Source of the DNA: Plasmodium malariae
Lineage: Eukaryota; Apicomplexa; Aconoidasida; Haemosporida; Plasmodiidae
DNA: 64,000 nucleotides
Direction: 5' to 3'
Assembly (NCBI RefSeq): GCF_900090045.1
Contig: NC_041783.1
Location: 1,323,501-1,387,500, forward strand
The stretch's first letter is position 1. Each line of letters begins with the position of its first letter. The notes beneath the pieces are model-generated. The model worked only from the letters and a program-made list of their open reading frames with translations. It did no database searches and was not told the origin of the DNA. Position numbers and translations under genes: made by a program. Positions 36,242-46,731 of the stretch are shown here, in pieces.

Positions 36242-38360
36242 ATGAATGAGAACAAAGATAACATTTGCGAGCTGAACAAAAACAGCTATCCTAATTTTTA
36301 CTTGGCTAACTTATTTTACATTTTACAATTATCGCATATATCAATAAATGAGAGAAATGAAACATTACAAAAATTTTTAGATGAAATAAAAAAAAATAAT
36401 ATGTATCCATATTATAGTTATATATGCGATGAACTAAATTTACATATGGACCAAACTCTTTACGACACTTTGAAATACAAAGCCGATGAAGAATTTAATG
36501 AAATTGAGAAAAAACTTTTAGAGGCCTCCGAAAATTTTGATTCAATTGATACAAAAAATGATATTCTACTGAAAGCAAATTTTTTTTGCAAAATTGGCGA
36601 TAAGGTTAGTTGATGCACATTTTGCATCCATTTCACTTATTTGTGTTTTTTGAGTTACCGTACTGTGCGCAAGGAATGAATTCACACTGCAATGTGAATG
36701 TGTGTGTATGCTATGGGTATACGTATATGCATGTGTATACGTATATGTATATGCATGTTTATACGTATATGTATGTGTGTGCGGTGTAGCACCGACCTAG
36801 TGCTTATATTCTATTACATATAGTGCATTGATGAACGGCGTTTCATCTTTGTAATTGTTGTACATCACATTTTTTTGGACTATAATTCTTTCCTGATCAT
36901 TTCGTTAGTATATTTTTTATTGTTCTTTTATATTCCCATCGCATTTATGTGAACGTCCATATACAGCTCTTCTTATGTACACATTTTTATGTGGTATCAT
37001 TTTTTTCTCATTTGCAGGAAAATGCATATAAGGAATACGAAGAAGTATACAAAAAGGGGATAGGTATAGGAGTTAAATTAGATATATTACTTACCATAAT
37101 CAGAATAAGCATATTCTTTAATGATTTAAAAAATACTAAGAAATACTTAGAACAAGCAAAAATGCAAATGGAAAAAGGTGGAGATTGGGAAAGAAAGAAT
37201 AAACTAAAAATATATGAAGCATTAAATTATATTATGATACGAAATTTCCCAGAAGCTTCCAAAATTTTAATAGATGCTGCTTCTACCTTTACTGCAACTG
37301 AGATAATTTCATATGATGAAATTATTTTCTATGTCGTTATTCTTGGAATAGTAAATATTATGCACCATATTATGATAAACGATAAAATTTGTTTTCCTCA
37401 CATATCTATATATATATTCAATTTGAATATAGTGTGCTTGTTTTTATTATTCTTAATAATGGAATGTGTATATGCTTTTTACCATGATTTATTATATATT
37501 TAAAAAATTGTTATAGTTATTGTTATCATTGATGTTATTGTTATCATTGATGTTATTGTTATAATCGTTATTATTGCAATTATCATTATTATTGCAATTA
37601 TCATTATTATCTGTATTATTGTTATTACTGTTATTATTATTTTTTTTTTTTTTTTTTCTTTCATTTCCCACCTAATCTTGCATTCCTACTAGATGACCGA
37701 AGAGAGAACAGTACTGGACAAGAAGATATTAAATAGCTCCGTAATTCTGCAAGTTACTAGTAGTGATGATGACTTACATAGTTACATTTACTCCTTTTAT
37801 CATTGTGATTATCGTACGTTTATGGAAAAGACAATAAAAATAGCAATGCGAGTTAAAAGAGATAGATATATGGGAAGGCATTATAGATATTTTATTAGAA
37901 ATACTAGAGTTAGAGCATATAGACAATTCTTGGAGCCCTTTAAAAGTGTTACTCTTAAAAATATGGCCTTTGCCTTTGGTGTTAGTGAAGAGTTCATTGA
38001 AGCTGAAATTTCTTCTTTTATTGCAAATGGAAAACTGAATTGTAAAATTGACAAAGTTAATGGTTCAATAGAAAGTAACCAACCTAATGAAAGAAATACA
38101 ATGTATTTGAATACCATCAAAAAGGTACCGTATATGTGTGAGACGGAGTTTCATCCTTGTCATAAATACGCTTGCATGTACAGTGCACATGCTACATTTT
38201 GCTTACATTATGTGAGCATTATGTGAGCATTATGTGAACATTATGCGAACATAATGTTTATGTACATTTTGAGATTTTTTTTTTTTTTTTTATTTTTCCA
38301 TTACAGGGGGACATTTTACTAAACAGAATACAAAAGTTGTCAAGAGTAATTGATATGTGA
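36242..38360 (+). CDS. RPN7: 26S proteasome regulatory subunit RPN7 (four exons)
   Basis: Subunit of the 19S lid. Exons 36242-36604, 37018-37350, 37693-38124 and 38307-38360 join in phase 0 to 393 aa, the family's usual length. The N-terminal two-thirds form the helical-repeat region (KANFFCKIGDK, then ENAYKEYEEVYKKGIGIGVK; LEQAKMQMEKGGDWERKNKL). The C-terminal PCI domain follows, including MRVKRDRYMGRHYRYFIRNT and LKNMAFAFGVSEEFIEAEIS, ending LLNRIQKLSRVIDM. Exon 4 encodes only 17 residues but is strongly supported by family conservation at the C-terminus. Introns 2 and 3 are T-rich, and intron 2 carries a GTTATT/ATCATT repeat. Confidence 0.95.
37505..37645. repeat. GTTATTGTTATCATT repeat in RPN7 intron 2
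   Basis: Interrupted trinucleotide-based repeat (GTTATTGTTATCATTGAT, then GCAATTATCATTATTATT) ending in the poly-T that precedes the exon 3 acceptor. Confidence 0.8.
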
Positions 38361-38474
38361 TACAACTTCCTTTTTTTTTTTTTTTTTTATTAGTTATTTT
38401 TAGCAATCCCTATTATCGTTGCAATTTGGCATTAATGTTCATGTTACCATTGCGTGCGAATTGTATCATCATCG

Positions 38475-38655
38475 TTATTAACGTGTTGTTATTACTGTTA
38501 TTGTTGCTACTGTTGTTATAATTGTTGTTGTTATTGTTGTTATTGTTGTTATTATTGTTATAATTGTTGTTGTTATTGTTGCTACTGTTGTTATAATTGT
38601 TGTTGTTATTGTTGCTATTGTTGTTATAATTGTTGTTGTTATTGTTGTTATTATT
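38475..38655. repeat. TTGTTGTTATTGTTGCTA minisatellite downstream of RPN7
   Basis: About 180 bp of interrupted GTT/ATT triplets in higher-order 33-bp units (TGTTGTTATAATTGTTGTTG), starting about 115 bp after the RPN7 stop. Open on plus as Cys/Tyr/Asn, not coding. Confidence 0.85.
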
Positions 38656-39392
38656 ACAGATTAATTTTTATTTGCCACGGATAATGCTATCATTTTTATT
38701 TTTTTCCTTTTTTTTTTATTTTACAATAGCGTAAAATAATTTTTACATGTTTCCTTTACATGTATACACAGTATTAATAAATATATTTACTGCTGTGTAC
38801 GTATCTCCTACCTTTTTCCCCATTTCTGTTAAACACAGGCACAAACATGTACGCCTATACAAATTAGTTTAAATTTTAATTAAACGAATGAACTTGCGTA
38901 TATATGTGTACATACATACATACATACATACATACATGTATGTTGCTTTTATATCGTTTCCATGTTTTTATCAAGAGGGAAACAAAAAAACAAAACAAAA
39001 AAAAAACCAAAAAAAATACAAAAAAAGGGCTAGCTATATATGCAAATGGGAAATTGTAAACAAAAAAAATAAATAAACAAATAGCTAGCTACAAGTGTAA
39101 ACAGGATATTAAAATAAAAAAAATAAAATAAAAAAAAAAAAAAATAGCTAGCTGTAAGTGCATATGTAAAATTAAAAAAAAAAAAAAAAAATATAAAATA
39201 TGTAATTACATGCGCAAATACAAAATTACAAAAAAAAAAAAAAAAGAGAAACCTTTGTGTGTGTACTTATCCATTTTGAGTACTCAAGTTTTTATGTGAA
39301 ACTCATTTTTCCTTTTATGGAGAGTAGTAATAAAAAATGGGCAGCTTTTGTACTATTATATTCAATTCAGGACAATAGCATGCAAAGTAATT
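38656..39392. other. Spacer between convergent RPN7 and hydrolase
   Basis: No gene seen. Poly-A blocks at about 39120-39245 alternate with a TAGCTAGCT(A/G)-containing motif that recurs at 39035, 39080 and 39145, plus TACA repeats at 38915-38938. Confidence 0.6.
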
Positions 39393-42300
39393 TTACGTAT
39401 TAATTAATTTCGATGAGATTTTTTGAATGTACTGTAAGTAGACTGTTTTTAATAAATATATATCTTTATAAAGAGTACTATGAAATTTGTGTATACTAGT
39501 TGTACTAAAGGGGTGTAATTTGAGCGGTTTAAATATTATTTGCAAAATTCGGTTTTCTGTGTCTGAATTAAAAATAGAAGAATGGCAATCCTCCTTAAAT
39601 ATATATAAGAAACATTCTATATTTGACAGTGCATATTTGAAAATAAGTTTATTTGTTAAATTATATAACTTTAAACTCATTTCATAATTTACTAATGTAT
39701 CTTTTTGACCATGAATAAAATCAATTTGTAAATTATGAAAAATTTTACTCAGATATTTGTTTTTTTTAAAATCATTAATAATTTTAAAAAGTTCTTTTAA
39801 TACAATTATGTTGTCCCAGTGAACATATGAACACTTTTTATTCATAATGAATGAACTAAATAGAAAAAAAATACTGTTATTTAGTACACTCTTAACCAAC
39901 TTTTGCGTATTAGTAAATGGTGCTACTAATACAACTTTATCGACTGTTATGTTTATATCATTTTTCAAAATTTCTTCAAATTTTTTATCATTTTTTTTGT
40001 TAATTGGTGCATTTTTCTTCGGTGTTACTTTATTAATGCTCGTTTTTTCATTTTTGAAATTTTCACTCATCCGGGATTTTAACCTGTTGTAGTTACTGTC
40101 AAGCACCGGGGTCTCATACGCGAAGTCCATACCGTTATTACTACTTTTTTTTGGTAAATTATCATTGAACTTGTAGCTTCCCCCACCACTGTGTTTACCG
40201 TTACTACCTCCGCTATGTATTCCGATACCTCCTTCATTGACACTATCCCTATTATTGCCTCTGATATTCCTATTGCTCTCGCTTTGCACTTCAATTCCTG
40301 CGTTGCCCAATTTAGAGGGTAAAACGATGGCATAATTTTGGGCTTGGCGGAAATTTCTAAATATCGTTTTTTTGTGACAGTTTATTTTACATTTGTCCTT
40401 TTCCACTATTTCATGTGTACATGAGTCATCAACAGAATCGTCTAATTTGTGAAAAAACATATCTCGAAAGGTTAGTATTTTTTTTTCATCATAAACATAT
40501 TCATTGTTTATGTTCTTATTATTGTTTAATTTAATATACAAATGTCCCTCATTTTTTAATTCTTTAATTGGCTCCTTTTCCTTTTTGTGGAAAGGAATTT
40601 TATTTGAATCTTGAAAAAAATCATTGTATAAGCATTTCGCAATATCTAGTAGAAGCTGTAAGCTTACACTACACCCTAAGGAATACCCTACCATATTAAT
40701 TGATATGCTACTATTACCATGATCTGTTTTTTTAATTTCCTTCAGCGCTTCTTTTAATGCTGTTAATGCATTTGTTTTAAAGGTCAGCGGAGATGGGTGA
40801 CCTGTGCTATTGTTATATGCTGGATAATCTAATAGTAAGAATGCATATTTCACTTTTTGCCTTTGCTTTTGCTTCTCCTTTTGCTTCTCCTTTTGCTTCT
40901 CCTCTTTCTTTTCATTTTTCTTCTTATTTTTATATATAATCGGACCATATATATCGGTGTAGTTCAATTTTTCCTTTTTTACCTTTTTTCCTTTTTTTTC
41001 AAAAGATGGGTTTCTTCCTTGCATGTGGTAAGATATAAAACTAAATAATTCATCCTCTGTACTTATATCGCTAGATTCATTTTCACTTCCTTCGAGAAAT
41101 AAATCATATGATTCGTCCTCCTCTCTGTCTGACTTTACGCTCTTATCGTGATATACATATTTTAAATTATTTTCATATTCCTTTACAGGTGAAGTATAAT
41201 TATGGATACACCTCTCCACATATTTTTTTTTCTTTTTTTTTTTTTTTTCTCCTTTTTCGAATTCTTTTAATGAGTTATTTTTGGTATCATATTTATGGTT
41301 TTTTTCCAAATATTTTGAATATTTCCTTTCCCTTTCATTCTGCACTATTTTGTCTTCCTCACTCCTATCACTCGCAATATCATTACGTCTATTCTTTCCC
41401 TCCCTTTGGGTTATTTCCTCTGCGCGTATCACCGACTGTAGAACTGACTGTACCTCGGAATTTACTCCCAGCTGCACTCGCAACTCTGCTCCCAACTGTT
41501 CATCCTTCCTGATTGTCCCTTTGACCCCCTTTTTATGGCCACATTTCTCTTTTTCTTTTTTTTCTCTTTTTCTATTTTTTTTTTTTTTTTCATTATAGTA
41601 GGCCAAAAAATCTGCATAATTGTTGGGTCCAAAGGTATCAACCTTTTCGTGATACTCTTTATAGTAAGTGACAATTCTGTTGTATATTTCGGAGGCAGTA
41701 ACGTACAAATTTTGATCGTGAAAGATTTTCTTCGGTAAATCTGGAAATTTATTTATTCCTTTTTTATCTCTAGTGTCGTTTGTGCTCTCTTTTGTGGTCT
41801 CATGTTTCCCCACATTGGTACTGATATCATTATTCACATCTTTACGGACATATTTACTGATGATATTTTTTTTCGGCTCTCCGCAGGATCCTTCCCCTGT
41901 ATAAGTTTCGAATTCCCGTATATCACTACTAAAAAAATTGTCACAGATGAATACCTTTTTAGTTTCCTTTTCCTTATATTTTTGGAAATTTGTTGTAATA
42001 TGTATTCCTTTAATTTTTGCATTATAACATGTATCTTCACCAGTTGGTTTATCAGGCGAATGGTCATGAGAATATGGATAATGGGAATTCCTATTATTCG
42101 ATCTCTCGTGCCATATTTTTTTAATTTTCTTCTTTTTCAACCTCCTTATAAACTTTTCATATTCACATGGGGGTATCTCAGTTGCATAACGTAAAATCTT
42201 GTACACAGTATTTAAGGAGTCCATCGATTTCATATCCTTACCGCCAAAAATTATCCAAAAAAATATAGGTATTTCCACATCTTGACTATATAGCTCTTTT

Positions 42301-45300
42301 TTTATTTTTTCCTTATTTTTTTTTCTTATATGATGAAAAATGGAATCATATAATTTAGAATTAATAGAATTTCTTATTTTAAAATTGTTTATGTCTGTTA
42401 TGTTTGTTATTCTTTTTCCAAATTTTAGATTTTCCTTAATATCTGGGTAAATTCTATTTATTGGTCTACCCCCACTTAAGCATCTTTGTATGTCCCTGGT
42501 ACAATATATTCCATTCATCATGTTTTTTTTTGCTCTTTCGTTTATTATATATTGTTTCTGTAAGGTTTTATAATACATTTTTATGTTTTTATTATGAGCA
42601 ACAGAATCTGCTAATTGTTTTTTGTTTTTATTTAAAAAAAGAAATTCCCCCTTTTTACTATTTGCTGTAAAAAGTGATATGACATTGTTCAGGTAATTGT
42701 TATAATATTCAAAAAGGAAAAAAAGGTTTCTGCTAATATAGGGGAAGACAGGCTCAATTTTACTATTCTCAAATGTCATGAACATATTTGAAAGGTCAGA
42801 TTGTGTAGTACCATCAGGAAAAGTATTTTTCGCTCTTTGTTTGTACATTAATTCGCTATATTTACTGAGGGTTGTATGTTCCATAGTAGGATAAGAACTA
42901 TTCTGGATTGTATTCATTTTGTGTAGTCTACCTGGTCCGTTATCGTTTCTCAAATGGGGGCATATGCAGAAGATGGAGCTAACACGTCTCACATCGACCT
43001 TAGCATTTCCCTGCTTAACACTTTTATGGTATTCCAAAAATGAAGGAAGATAATCCGTTTCACGGTTTTTCTCCTTATTTCTGTTGTCATTTTTGACTTT
43101 TTTATCTTCGCCCAAACAGTCTTCTGTGTGTTTTATTACTGTGTGTCTTTTAAATCTCGTTTTAGGGGCATCGTAATTTGTTAAGTGTGCAAAGTAGTTT
43201 TTAGTAGAAGATTTAACGGAGCAGTTTTCTATGTAATATTTATTTCTCCTCATGTTTAAGAAGTAGCTAAAATGTTTTCTTATTCTCTTATCTCCATAGA
43301 CATAAGCATGACAGTCGATACTTTCATCATTATTAGCTACATTATGCCCACCACTATTATCTCTAATACTACCTTTATCATAACTACAACTATCACATCC
43401 ACCACTATCATATCCACCACTATCATATCCACCACTATCACATCCACCACTATCATATCCACCACTATCATATCTATGAGTGCTAATTTTTTTTTTCTCT
43501 TTCCTGAAAAAAGTCCATGCCCCATTGTTTATAATCGAATTATCACTGGTTATTTTTTGTATCCTTAGGGCGTTTTCTGTCTTATGGATATTTATAGGTG
43601 GTATTAAATAAGCATTGTATATATAAGGGTAATTAAAATGTATGGTATTTATATCAACAATTACAATATCTTTTATTTGTTTTACCATAAGCTCAAAATT
43701 TAGTCGCATTATTAAATAGTTATATAAAGTATTTTTATTATTATGATTATTATAAAAGAACAATTCATACCATGTATTTTTGTATTTGAAAAAATTGATG
43801 TCTTCACTCTCTACTTTTAATGCTGGTATTTCAATACTTGTATTTAATTTAAATTTATAATTCTCTAACTCATATAAACTAATAGGAAATTTTGGTAAAC
43901 TTAAAATATCTCTTCTTCTGACTAGTACATTTCTTATATTTGATATTACATTTTTATATCTCTCTTCATTTGGATATATTCTTAAACCATTTACTAAAAT
44001 GTTATTATTCTTTGCAAGTAATTTCACAATTCGATTTTTTTTCAAATACTTTACTTTCCTTTTTATGTTTATTCTGCTGAGTTGTTGAAAATGCCATGTG
44101 GGGTTCGTCCACGCCACGTTGTTTTTTACTGAGTGCTTGAGCATTCCCCCCGCCGTCCTGCACCCTCCGCAGTTGTCATGATATCCACAGGTAATAGCAC
44201 TACTGCCAATAGTACCACTTCCAATAGTACCACTTCCAATAGTACCACTGCCAATAGCACTACTGCCAATAGTACCACTTCCAATAGTACCACTTCCAGT
44301 AATGGCACTAGTACTGATATTATTTCTCCTATCCCAATTTTGGCCTGCCCCTTTGTAGACGTTATCCCTTGAGTGCTCCAGTAAATTCAATACACGCTTC
44401 ATAACCGCTTCCTTCGAACCAAAACTATTTTTTTTTACAAATGTTGCAGCACATTTATTTTTATTTTTCAGATAATTTTTATAAATTGCATTAAAAATTA
44501 AATTCTTTCTATACTTGTCATTTAAGGAGGGTGTTACAGTATTGTTATTAATCTGCTTCTGTTTTCCCTGCTTCTTTGGTATATGAACAAACCTGTAATT
44601 TTGTAATTCGTGTTGTAGTCTTTCCCGTTCATATTCCTCATCTGTAAATTTCAAATTATTTATGTATGTTAATAAGCTCTTCTTTTCTGTTATATTATTA
44701 TTACTGTTAAATAATTTTACAAGTTCTATAGTACGATTTTTTTTTGTATATATTTCTTCAGGTTGTAGCCTGTCAGTAGTTGTTTCGGTTATATTGACAG
44801 CTGTTCGGTCTTCATTCATTTCGTCACACTTATTTCTATTCATGTATTTCTCCCTTTCTTTGTTCCCTTTCCCTAACAATTTAATATCCCCCTCTATAAT
44901 TGGAACCGCATTTTCTCTTATTCCATTTCCGCTTACCATTTCTTTAGTATGTTTCTGATGAAATAAATCATGATTATTTTGTTTACTGTTTGTAAAAGCA
45001 GAAGAGGAAATAGCAGGACGTTCATTAGAGCTATTTTTGCAATTTTTAATATATGCCTGGTGCATAGTATTTATAAATGTTTTGCATTCTTTATATTCTC
45101 TACTACCGTTTTTACATGATACCTTCTTTTTTATATGAGTGTCTATATTTTTAACAGATTCTTCTTTTACGCTTTTCTCTTCTCTTTTTTTTACTCTTTC
45201 TGTAATGTATCTATTTAAAGACTCTGGTTTAACTTGACCATGTGTGGAAATTTCAAAGAAACGACGTCTTCCTTCTCTAGCTGATATAGTTTTGCTCACA

Positions 45301-45659
45301 AAACATTTACATACACAATCTGTTGTGTTTATAGGACAGTGTTTTTCTCTTTTCAAAGAGAGTATACATTTACACTCATCATAGTTCGACTGATACATTT
45401 CTCTGTTTGTCCTATCCTGAGTAAAAGGGTCATTTGTCCCTTGACAACTTTTACAACTTACATTGATTATTAGTTTGCTTTTGTAATTCTTTATTTCATA
45501 GTTGTACGAGTTATTTTCATACTTATTGAGTGCAAATTCCTTCTGTCTTCTGATTATTTGTTTTTTCTTGCATGTATTTTTAATGCTTTGATAATATTCC
45601 GTATTCGTTTTTTTCCGATTACAGTTCTTACATCTTTTGGCGACATATTTCTTCTTCAT
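39393..45659 (-). CDS. Very large alpha/beta-hydrolase-fold protein (2088 aa)
   Basis: A single open frame; the first ATG is at 45659 (MKKKYVAKRCKNCNRKK). Core hydrolase pieces are scattered through a huge protein. They are an oxyanion-type strand (IFFWIIFGGKDMKSMDSLN, about residue 1145), LLLDYPAYNNSTGHPSP (about 1605), the nucleophile elbow MVGYSLGCSVSLQLLL (Ser1660), VVLVAPFTNTQKLV, the acid in HGQKDTLV (Asp1987) and the His in EDCHSSIF (His2026). The Ser/Asp/His triad is thus complete. FGG-plus-DYPAY resembles serine-hydrolase families of plants and algae; substrate is unknown. The N-terminal ~150 residues are Cys-rich with CxxC pairs (CKNC, CKSC, CKC, CVCKC). Between domains lie Asn/Lys/Glu insertions and two tandem repeats (GGYDS; GSGTI). 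No signal peptide is evident. Confidence 0.85.
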   Translation of the reverse strand: MKKKYVAKRCKNCNRKKTNTEYYQSIKNTCKKKQIIRRQKEFALNKYENNSYNYEIKNYKSKLIINVSCKSCQGTNDPFTQDRTNREMYQSNYDECKCILSLKREKHCPINTTDCVCKCFVSKTISAREGRRRFFEISTHGQVKPESLNRYITERVKKREEKSVKEESVKNIDTHIKKKVSCKNGSREYKECKTFINTMHQAYIKNCKNSSNERPAISSSAFTNSKQNNHDLFHQKHTKEMVSGNGIRENAVPIIEGDIKLLGKGNKEREKYMNRNKCDEMNEDRTAVNITETTTDRLQPEEIYTKKNRTIELVKLFNSNNNITEKKSLLTYINNLKFTDEEYERERLQHELQNYRFVHIPKKQGKQKQINNNTVTPSLNDKYRKNLIFNAIYKNYLKNKNKCAATFVKKNSFGSKEAVMKRVLNLLEHSRDNVYKGAGQNWDRRNNISTSAITGSGTIGSGTIGSSAIGSGTIGSGTIGSGTIGSSAITCGYHDNCGGCRTAGGMLKHSVKNNVAWTNPTWHFQQLSRINIKRKVKYLKKNRIVKLLAKNNNILVNGLRIYPNEERYKNVISNIRNVLVRRRDILSLPKFPISLYELENYKFKLNTSIEIPALKVESEDINFFKYKNTWYELFFYNNHNNKNTLYNYLIMRLNFELMVKQIKDIVIVDINTIHFNYPYIYNAYLIPPINIHKTENALRIQKITSDNSIINNGAWTFFRKEKKKISTHRYDSGGYDSGGCDSGGYDSGGYDSGGCDSCSYDKGSIRDNSGGHNVANNDESIDCHAYVYGDKRIRKHFSYFLNMRRNKYYIENCSVKSSTKNYFAHLTNYDAPKTRFKRHTVIKHTEDCLGEDKKVKNDNRNKEKNRETDYLPSFLEYHKSVKQGNAKVDVRRVSSIFCICPHLRNDNGPGRLHKMNTIQNSSYPTMEHTTLSKYSELMYKQRAKNTFPDGTTQSDLSNMFMTFENSKIEPVFPYISRNLFFLFEYYNNYLNNVISLFTANSKKGEFLFLNKNKKQLADSVAHNKNIKMYYKTLQKQYIINERAKKNMMNGIYCTRDIQRCLSGGRPINRIYPDIKENLKFGKRITNITDINNFKIRNSINSKLYDSIFHHIRKKNKEKIKKELYSQDVEIPIFFWIIFGGKDMKSMDSLNTVYKILRYATEIPPCEYEKFIRRLKKKKIKKIWHERSNNRNSHYPYSHDHSPDKPTGEDTCYNAKIKGIHITTNFQKYKEKETKKVFICDNFFSSDIREFETYTGEGSCGEPKKNIISKYVRKDVNNDISTNVGKHETTKESTNDTRDKKGINKFPDLPKKIFHDQNLYVTASEIYNRIVTYYKEYHEKVDTFGPNNYADFLAYYNEKKKKNRKREKKEKEKCGHKKGVKGTIRKDEQLGAELRVQLGVNSEVQSVLQSVIRAEEITQREGKNRRNDIASDRSEEDKIVQNERERKYSKYLEKNHKYDTKNNSLKEFEKGEKKKKKKKKYVERCIHNYTSPVKEYENNLKYVYHDKSVKSDREEDESYDLFLEGSENESSDISTEDELFSFISYHMQGRNPSFEKKGKKVKKEKLNYTDIYGPIIYKNKKKNEKKEEKQKEKQKEKQKQRQKVKYAFLLLDYPAYNNSTGHPSPLTFKTNALTALKEALKEIKKTDHGNSSISINMVGYSLGCSVSLQLLLDIAKCLYNDFFQDSNKIPFHKKEKEPIKELKNEGHLYIKLNNNKNINNEYVYDEKKILTFRDMFFHKLDDSVDDSCTHEIVEKDKCKINCHKKTIFRNFRQAQNYAIVLPSKLGNAGIEVQSESNRNIRGNNRDSVNEGGIGIHSGGSNGKHSGGGSYKFNDNLPKKSSNNGMDFAYETPVLDSNYNRLKSRMSENFKNEKTSINKVTPKKNAPINKKNDKKFEEILKNDINITVDKVVLVAPFTNTQKLVKSVLNNSIFFLFSSFIMNKKCSYVHWDNIIVLKELFKIINDFKKNKYLSKIFHNLQIDFIHGQKDTLVNYEMSLKLYNLTNKLIFKYALSNIECFLYIFKEDCHSSIFNSDTENRILQIIFKPLKLHPFSTTSIHKFHSTLYKDIYLLKTVYLQYIQKISSKLINT
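43375..43475. repeat. Coding GGYDS/GGCDS repeat (15-bp) in the hydrolase
   Basis: Six to seven copies of TCATATCCACCACTA (minus-strand GGYDS or GGCDS) within the hydrolase frame. The length is a multiple of three, so the frame is kept. Confidence 0.92.
44192..44312. repeat. Coding GSGTI/GSSAI repeat (15-bp) in the hydrolase
   Basis: About eight copies of the 15-bp unit AGTACCACTTCCAAT or AGCACTACTGCCAAT, read on minus as IGSGT / IGSSA. Higher GC than the surroundings. Confidence 0.92.
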
Positions 45660-45704
45660 ACTGTACACATTTGAGCTTAATTAGAAAATTTTTTTTACCT
45701 CATT

Positions 45705-45960
45705 TTGCTAATTTTTGCCAATTTTGTTAATTTTGCTAATTTTTGCCAATTTTGTTAATTTTGCTAATTTTTGCCAATTTTGTTAATTTTGCTAATTTTT
45801 GCCAATTTTGTTAATTTTTGCCAATTTTGTTAATTTTTGCCAATTTTGTTAATTTTTGCCAATTTTGTTAATTTTTGCCAATTTTGTTAATTTTTGCCAA
45901 TTTTGTTAATTTTTGCCAATTTTGTTAATTTTTGCCAATTTTGCTTATTTTTGCCAGTTT
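45705..45960. repeat. TTTTTGCCAATTTTGTTAA minisatellite between divergent genes
   Basis: First about three 28-bp units (TTTTGCCAATTTTGTTAATT plus TTGCTAAT), then about eight 19-bp units (TTTTTGCCAATTTTGTTAA). It starts about 45 bp upstream of the hydrolase ATG and ends about 100 bp before the small plus-strand ORF, so it lies in the presumed 5' leader or promoter of both. Confidence 0.93.
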
Positions 45961-46057
45961 TACCAATTTTGATAATTTTTCTCCTGTGTGCAATCAGGCA
46001 AAAGGAGAACATGGCTCAATTATAAGGTGCGATGAGTGCATTTTATACCCTATTCTT

Positions 46058-46222
46058 ATGTTCCTCTTGCTTGTTAAATTTATTATTATTTTTTTTTTTC
46101 TTTTCTTAAAGCTTTGGAAAACAATGAAAGTGTGTTTCCTATGGAAAGAAAAAAAAGAAAAAGAAATTCAAGTTAATAATTGGGAGAAATTATATTCTTT
46201 ATTATCTGAAAAAAAGTACTAG
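46058..46222 (+). CDS. Possible small membrane protein (54 aa)
   Basis: An ATG-started frame of 54 codons. It has one long hydrophobic segment (MFLLLVKFIIIFFFLFL), then a strongly basic, then mixed tail (KLWKTMKVCFLWKEKKEKEI...NNWEKLYSLLSEKKY). The tail composition (Lys/Glu, A-rich plus strand) looks coding, while the hydrophobic half could be chance reading of T-rich DNA. The frame is open upstream to about 45932. An acceptor-like TTTTCTTAAAG precedes the KLWK block, so the tail could be a second exon of a slightly larger gene. No family recognised. Confidence 0.3.
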   Translation: MFLLLVKFIIIFFFLFLKLWKTMKVCFLWKEKKEKEIQVNNWEKLYSLLSEKKY

Positions 46223-46445
46223 GTACAAAATTATTTCAGTTGATTTAATATGAACTTGTCTTCTCATGCTCTTTACAAGTGTATACGGTATAACAATTTA
46301 GGACAAAAATAAACATAATGAAAAAAAAAAAAGAAAGAAAAAGTAAGAAAAAATAAGAAGGGCTGCGTATTCCTCCAGCCTTAATCTAAGGTGAAAGAAC
46401 TCACGCCCAAAAATTTATCACAATGGATGAAAAAACTATTGGAGT

Positions 46446-46499
<54 letters not shown>

Positions 46500-46685
46500 G
46501 TGTGTGTACAAGTGTTTACCCTTACGTATAGAGAGCTGAAGCAGCAACAGATATCATATGTCAAACTGTTCATTACGAACTTTTTTTTTTTTCCTTTTTT
46601 TAATTTCTTGTATGTATGCAATCCTTACAATTGCACCTATTTCGCATAATGTGTATGTTCATAATTAACTTATTGTAACTGATAT

Positions 46686-46731
<46 letters not shown>

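Noticed and set aside
45705..45960. CRISPR-like or phage-type direct repeat array
   Set aside because: Units are contiguous with no unique spacers; this is an ordinary eukaryotic minisatellite, as are all other arrays in the window.
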